From Victivallales bacterium (lineage in GTDB: Bacteria > Verrucomicrobiota > Lentisphaeria > Victivallales > JAADHT01): 9,731 nucleotides of DNA. Position numbers and translations under genes: made by a program. Location of the stretch: contig JAFGFR010000278.1 in assembly GCA_016930955.1 (NCBI GenBank), positions 1 through 9,731 of the forward strand, read 5' to 3'. Below the pieces are notes generated by a model. The model was given only the letters and a program-made list of their open reading frames with translations, did no database searches and had not been told where the DNA came from. Below are positions 6,403 to 9,731 of the stretch, one piece after another. The first letter of the stretch is position 1. Each line of letters opens with the position of its first letter.

Positions 6403-6548
6403 GAAATCGGTTCAAATGTCATGAAATGGAGCGGAATTTGCAGATCGCGCCTTGCATTTTCAGTGTGGCAATGGTACTTACTTTCTGTATTCTGGAGGTG
6501 GCTGATGTCCGGGCTGGATTTGTAGAATTTCCACTATGGAGGTTTATT
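6403..6548 (+). other. Leader of pfkA with a micro-frame
   Basis: This is the spacer between the structured element and pfkA. The pfkA frame is open back to an ATG at 6426, but that extension has no SD and its hydrophobic sequence is not part of the kinase fold. A six-codon frame at 6504-6524 (MSGLDL) has GGAGGT 4 bases before its ATG. TAGAAT at 6523-6528 could be a -10 but lacks a -35. No clear promoter was found. Confidence 0.3.
6538..6542 (+). promoter_or_regulatory. Shine-Dalgarno pointing to a TTG start for pfkA
   Basis: GGAGG ends 6 bases before an in-frame TTG at 6549. The in-frame ATG at 6558 is 15 bases away, which is too far for efficient use. The TTG is therefore preferred. Confidence 0.55.
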
Positions 6549-7847
6549 TTGGATGACATGACCGTTAAGACCCTGGGCGCACAAAGGTTCGAGTCGCCGG
6601 TGTTCAAACGCAAGCACTACCAGGCTTTGAAGAGATATGTCGGCAGCCAAAACACACACATCCTTGCTGACATCTCCGTAATGCCTGGCGGCACACCAGC
6701 AGTTGATGTACTGTTCGAGAAGTCGGTCATCCCGGAGAAAATATTCTTCGACCCCTCGAAGACCAGGGTCGCCATCGTCTCCTGCGGCGGGATATGCCCC
6801 GGGATAAACGATGTCATACGCTCGATTGTCCTGGCTATGTACTACTGGTACGAGGTCAAGGACGTGATCGGGATACGGTTTGGCTATGCCGGTCTGGGGA
6901 AGAACCCTCCGGAGCCTCCAGTGCCTCTTTCCCCTGACTCGGTGTCCAACATCCATGATGTCGGCGGGACAGTCCTTGCCAGCTCGAGGGGTTGTCCGCC
7001 TGAACCGGAGATCGTTGATTCCCTCGTTGCCCTCGGGGTTGATATTCTTTTCTGCATCGGCGGTGACGGCACACTCAGAGGCGCGCATGACATACACAAG
7101 GAGGTCGAGAAAAGGAAGCTCCCCATCTGTGTTGTCGGCATTCCCAAGACAATTGACAACGATGTCTTTTTCGTCTACAGGAGCTTCGGGTACCAGACTG
7201 CCGTTGCCGAGGCCAAGAAAGTCCTCAGCTGCGCACATGTCGAGGCGAAGGCGGCGAACAATGGCATAGGTCTGGTAAAGCTTATGGGACGTGAGGCCGG
7301 CTTTATTGCGGCGGCTGCCACAAAGGCTTCCGGGGATGTCAATTTCTGCCTTGTCCCTGAGATAAGATGCCCGTTGCATGGGGAGGGTGGGGTTTTGGAG
7401 ACCTTGCGCGACAGGATACTTCGTCGTCATCATGCCGTTATCGCCGTCGCCGAGGGCGCGGGTAACGACATAGTGGGCGAGACCAACGATTTTGATGCAT
7501 CGGGCAACAAGATCTTCAAGGATATCGGCACTTTTCTGCGGGACGAGATAAAAAAGGCCTTCAAGCAGTGGCAAATCCCGGTGAACGTCAAGTACATAGA
7601 CCCCAGCTATGTCATACGCAGCGTGCCGGCGAACAGCGACGACAGCATTTTCTGTGCCGATCTCGCCAGAGCCGCCGTCAACTCGGCCATGTCCGGGAAA
7701 ACCGACATGCTTGTCGGCTTCTGGCATGGGGAGTTCACGTGTGTCCCGCTGGAGGCGGTACGGAACCGCAAGAAACGCATGTGCCCGTCATCCGGGCTTT
7801 GGCACAGCGTCATCGCGACGACAGGTCAGCCTTCAGAATGGATATAG
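6549..7847 (+). CDS. pfkA: 6-phosphofructokinase, atypical ATP-dependent (plant/spirochaete-like) group
   Basis: Phosphorylates fructose 6-phosphate to fructose 1,6-bisphosphate, the committed step of glycolysis, in the cytosol. From the TTG at 6549 it has 432 residues, normal for the long PFK group that includes plant ATP-PFKs and Treponema TP0108 and longer than E. coli PfkA (320). Motifs: CGGICPGIND at 79-88 (nucleotide-binding loop), GGDGT at 171-175, PKTIDND at 199-205 with catalytic Asp203, LMGRE around 245-249 (sugar phosphate) and AEGAG at 301-305. Glycine in GGDGT marks ATP rather than pyrophosphate use (PPi enzymes have GGDD), while the lysine in PKT is shared with PPi enzymes, a mix known from this atypical group. 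The phosphoryl donor is therefore a family-based inference. The ATG at 6426 would add 41 residues, the ATG at 6558 would remove three; GGAGG favours TTG. It runs toward rnhC with a 36-base gap and no evident strong terminator. Confidence 0.87.
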   Translation: MDDMTVKTLGAQRFESPVFKRKHYQALKRYVGSQNTHILADISVMPGGTPAVDVLFEKSVIPEKIFFDPSKTRVAIVSCGGICPGINDVIRSIVLAMYYWYEVKDVIGIRFGYAGLGKNPPEPPVPLSPDSVSNIHDVGGTVLASSRGCPPEPEIVDSLVALGVDILFCIGGDGTLRGAHDIHKEVEKRKLPICVVGIPKTIDNDVFFVYRSFGYQTAVAEAKKVLSCAHVEAKAANNGIGLVKLMGREAGFIAAAATKASGDVNFCLVPEIRCPLHGEGGVLETLRDRILRRHHAVIAVAEGAGNDIVGETNDFDASGNKIFKDIGTFLRDEIKKAFKQWQIPVNVKYIDPSYVIRSVPANSDDSIFCADLARAAVNSAMSGKTDMLVGFWHGEFTCVPLEAVRNRKKRMCPSSGLWHSVIATTGQPSEWI

Positions 7848-7883
7848 CTTTTCCCGGTGGCGACCCCGACCTTGACTGGGGGC

Positions 7884-8837
7884 TTAAAGCTGCCGATCCG
7901 ATGGATGAAGGATCTTTGAAAGGGTTTTGAAGTGGATTTTGCCTATTCTCGCCAATTTCTGGATGCCGCCGGGCTCGGCGGCGATTTCCCGGACTTTTTG
8001 CTCGACGTTGGGGCCGGCGCCTTTGGGAAGGGATGTACCTTCAGCCGAGCCGAGCTGTTCAATTTTACGCACGAACTCGTCTCTGGCGAGTATTGAGGCT
8101 GCAGCCACGGCGACATCTCTTTCACCCTTGGTCCTTTGTATGAGCCTGATTTTCCTTCCTTTGGCAAGCAGGGCTTTTTTGATGAGCAACTCGTTGCCGA
8201 ACTGGTCGGCCAGGGCCGTATGGCACTCAGGGATCTTTTCCAGAAGGTTCTCGAGTGCCCTTGCGTGACCCCATGCGAGCAGGCGGTTAAGGTTGCCGAT
8301 CTTTTCATAGAGCCTGTTGTATGCTTCGGGGCCGATAGAGACCACTGAGAACTTGCCGCGGACCGTCAGGCGTATATTTTCCGCGATTCTGCGAATTGCG
8401 GTGTCATTTTTGATAAGCTTCGAGTCCTTGACCCCACCCTTGACGAGGCTTTGCGCCATTGCTTCGTCGGCGAAGACGGCGGCGATGACAAGGGGGCCGA
8501 AGAAATCCCCCTTCCCGCTCTCGTCTATCCCCGCATGGGGAAACCCGACAGAAGCTTCGGGATTTTCGCCGCAAGGGCATCCGGGCTGGCCAAGAAGGGG
8601 TTTCCCTGTGACTCTGGGCTCAAGGGTGAAAAGCACGAAATCTTCGGTTCCCGAGCCCTGCACGGTGAGTTTGCCGCTGTTATAGGCGGCTAGGGATACC
8701 TTGTCTTTTCTGGCTTTCCAGAAAGTATGCGGCGCAGCTCCGAGATCCCAGCCCTCGTCCCTCAGTATTCCCTCGATTTTCCGCCTTTCAGCGTCTGAAA
8801 TCAGGATACTGTACGATGTCAACTTGTTTCTTTTCAT
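7884..8837 (-). CDS. rnhC: Ribonuclease HIII
   Basis: Cleaves the RNA strand of RNA-DNA hybrids (R-loops, primers) in the cytosol, using a metal-dependent acidic active site. Its 317 residues match the family (about 300-315). The N-terminal about 1-80 is the TBP-like substrate-binding domain that separates HIII from HII; the catalytic domain runs from about 100 to 312. Active-site residues are visible: Asp105 and Glu106 in GIDESGKGDFFGPLV, Asp211 in ADQFGN, and Glu239 in GERDVAVAAASILAR. The linker between the domains carries a CPC pair (Cys87, Cys89), unusual but of unknown meaning. The ATG at 8837 is the only plausible start, since the next Met is residue 127; no good SD is seen, only an A-rich tract. 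It is divergent from the secreted-protein gene and convergent with pfkA. RNase HIII has a patchy distribution (Firmicutes, Chlamydiae and relatives among others), which suits a PVC host. Confidence 0.92.
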   Translation of the reverse strand: MKRNKLTSYSILISDAERRKIEGILRDEGWDLGAAPHTFWKARKDKVSLAAYNSGKLTVQGSGTEDFVLFTLEPRVTGKPLLGQPGCPCGENPEASVGFPHAGIDESGKGDFFGPLVIAAVFADEAMAQSLVKGGVKDSKLIKNDTAIRRIAENIRLTVRGKFSVVSIGPEAYNRLYEKIGNLNRLLAWGHARALENLLEKIPECHTALADQFGNELLIKKALLAKGRKIRLIQRTKGERDVAVAAASILARDEFVRKIEQLGSAEGTSLPKGAGPNVEQKVREIAAEPGGIQKLARIGKIHFKTLSKILHPSDRQL

Positions 8838-8844
8838 TTTTTTC

Positions 8845-8872
8845 TTGAAAACTTTTTCGCCTATGGTATAGT
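8845..8872 (+). promoter_or_regulatory. Candidate sigma-70 promoter for the secreted-protein gene
   Basis: TTGAAA (8845-8850) and TATAGT (8867-8872) are spaced by 16 bases and face the gene starting at 8978, giving a leader of roughly 100 bases. It overlaps the presumed rnhC promoter on the other strand. Judged by eye only. Confidence 0.4.
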
Positions 8873-8932
8873 TTCTGCTTTTGAGGTTTTGAGTGGTACG
8901 GTTTCGTTTTCGTTCTTTGGCAAACTTATATT

Positions 8933-8973
8933 GTCTATAGAATAGACCAGCAGGTAAATATTACCCGGACGGG
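8933..8973. repeat. Three consecutive small palindromes in the leader of the secreted-protein gene
   Basis: GTCTAT-AGA-ATAGAC (8933-8947), GGTAA-ATA-TTACC (8953-8965) and CCCG-GA-CGGG (8964-8973) follow one another, all exact. They end five bases before the ATG at 8978. They could be protein-binding operators or hairpins that affect ribosome access. No known regulator site was recognised. Confidence 0.4.
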
Positions 8974-8977
8974 CAAG

Positions 8978-9731
8978 ATGAACAGCAAGATTTTATATTT
9001 TTTTCTGATTTTTTCGATGTTGGCGTTCGATTCCGATGCCCAAGCCCCCTCGACTGAAATCTCGAACGTAAGGATAAGGAAGATCGCGGACGTGATCCGT
9101 CGCTACATGAAAGCTAACGAGAAGCTGAGCGACCCGTACGTGAGAGAGGCGATCTTCGACGAGGTCGGGAGGGAGATGAGCATCGAGCCTGACGAGAAGG
9201 CCAACGAGACCAGCATCCAGGATATTGCCCGGAAAGTAAGGGAAAGGGTCAACCAAAGGTTCCCCGACTCTCTGGAGACTATCAAGGCCAAGGCGATACA
9301 GGAGGCCGAGGCCAAATTCAAGATGGCGGAGAAGCTCGACCCGGTCACGGTAAAGGTCGAGAAGGGAAGGAAGTCATATAATGTGTCGGGGATTTTCTAC
9401 GGCTACGGGGTGGGTGGCAATAGCGTCAGGATTGGCGAACATACGCCGATAGGTTTTATTGATCTCGATCCGGCTTCACGGGCGATGTTCGACAAGGAGT
9501 TCTGTGAGCAGGAGAAGACGAATTTTATAGACGACAAGATACGGAACTATTTCCACAAGAAGGGGAATTACACGAATGCTCTTTTTGCGGAGGAGCGGGA
9601 GAAGATAGCCGCAGAGAATGAGGCCCTGGGTTATATTTACGTGTGGAACAAATGGCGAACCCCCAGGAATGTCACCGAGTATCTCATTGAGCAGCTTCAG
9701 GCAAAACATGACGATTCGGCCGTCGTTGCCG
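8978..9731 (+). CDS. Secreted/periplasmic protein of unknown family (3' end beyond the window)
   Basis: An open frame of 251 codons that is still open at the last base of the window, so the C-terminus is missing. The first 23 residues form a signal peptide: a short Lys-containing n-region, hydrophobic ILYFFLIFSMLAF, and a likely signal peptidase I site after AQA (21-23). Residues 24-120 are highly charged and probably helical, possibly coiled coil (runs such as KAKAIQEAEAKFKMAEKL). About 125-165 looks like a small beta domain (SYNVSGIFYGYG, SVRIGEHTPIGFIDL) and is followed by a charged helical region with a single Cys (176). NKWRTPRNVTEYL (224-236) reads as a short closing motif. No enzyme signature is seen. 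The SD is weak (GGGCA before the ATG). Codon choice matches its neighbours and no stop interrupts the frame, which supports a real gene. Function unknown; I name none. Confidence 0.75.
   Translation, partial: MNSKILYFFLIFSMLAFDSDAQAPSTEISNVRIRKIADVIRRYMKANEKLSDPYVREAIFDEVGREMSIEPDEKANETSIQDIARKVRERVNQRFPDSLETIKAKAIQEAEAKFKMAEKLDPVTVKVEKGRKSYNVSGIFYGYGVGGNSVRIGEHTPIGFIDLDPASRAMFDKEFCEQEKTNFIDDKIRNYFHKKGNYTNALFAEEREKIAAENEALGYIYVWNKWRTPRNVTEYLIEQLQAKHDDSAVVA

Noticed and set aside
6152..6422. Minus-strand frames of 87-115 codons across the GC-rich intergenic element
   Set aside because: They cross the hairpin element and the antisense end of the AraC gene, are Pro/Arg/Gly-rich, and several frames are open at once, which fits a structured repeat and not a protein.
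6534..7727. 397-codon minus-strand frame opposite pfkA
   Set aside because: It is antisense to a clear phosphofructokinase and has no motif or family resemblance; its openness follows from the codon bias of pfkA.

Overview
The window reads as a stretch of chromosome from an uncultured or little-studied bacterium of the PVC group, most likely Lentisphaerota/Victivallales-like. This is inferred, not proven. The clues are an RNase HIII, a plant/spirochaete-type ('atypical ATP') phosphofructokinase, an AraC regulator divergent from a UroD-like protein, and a lone secreted protein of unknown family. Coding density is high, GC looks moderately high, and TTG/GTG starts appear to be in use. There is no phage, transposase, CRISPR array, tRNA or rRNA.

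Layout. (1) 165-3626, plus strand: a tight three-gene cluster of bioF (pimeloyl-CoA/alanine condensation in biotin synthesis), xerD (tyrosine recombinase) and an OppB/DppB-type ABC permease carrying an unusual insert of about 130 residues in its first external loop. The first two genes overlap by 8 bases, and the permease follows after 14 bases with a strong Shine-Dalgarno. (2) 3627-3980: a 354-base gap without a convincing gene. It holds a long-spaced inverted repeat, a short element with internal direct and inverted repeats, and a stepwise hairpin. (3) 3981-6183: a UroD-family (corrinoid-methyltransferase-like) gene on the minus strand, divergent from an AraC-family regulator, sharing an AT-rich control region with small palindromes. 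(4) 6184-6548: a 365-base gap dominated by a GC-rich, strongly self-complementary element, followed by the pfkA leader. (5) 6549-7847: pfkA, convergent with rnhC (7884-8837, minus). (6) 8838-8977: a divergent promoter region with three consecutive small palindromes. (7) 8978 to the window end: the first 251 codons of a secreted protein of unknown family, whose frame is open to the last base.

How the parts fit. PfkA (glycolysis), RNase HIII and XerD (genome maintenance) and BioF (cofactor synthesis) are housekeeping. The most plausible local circuit is the AraC-like sensor/regulator controlling the divergent UroD-like enzyme. The least explained items are the domain inserted in the permease, the two structured intergenic elements, and the secreted protein behind its palindrome array. 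No complete novel defence or mobile system is visible.
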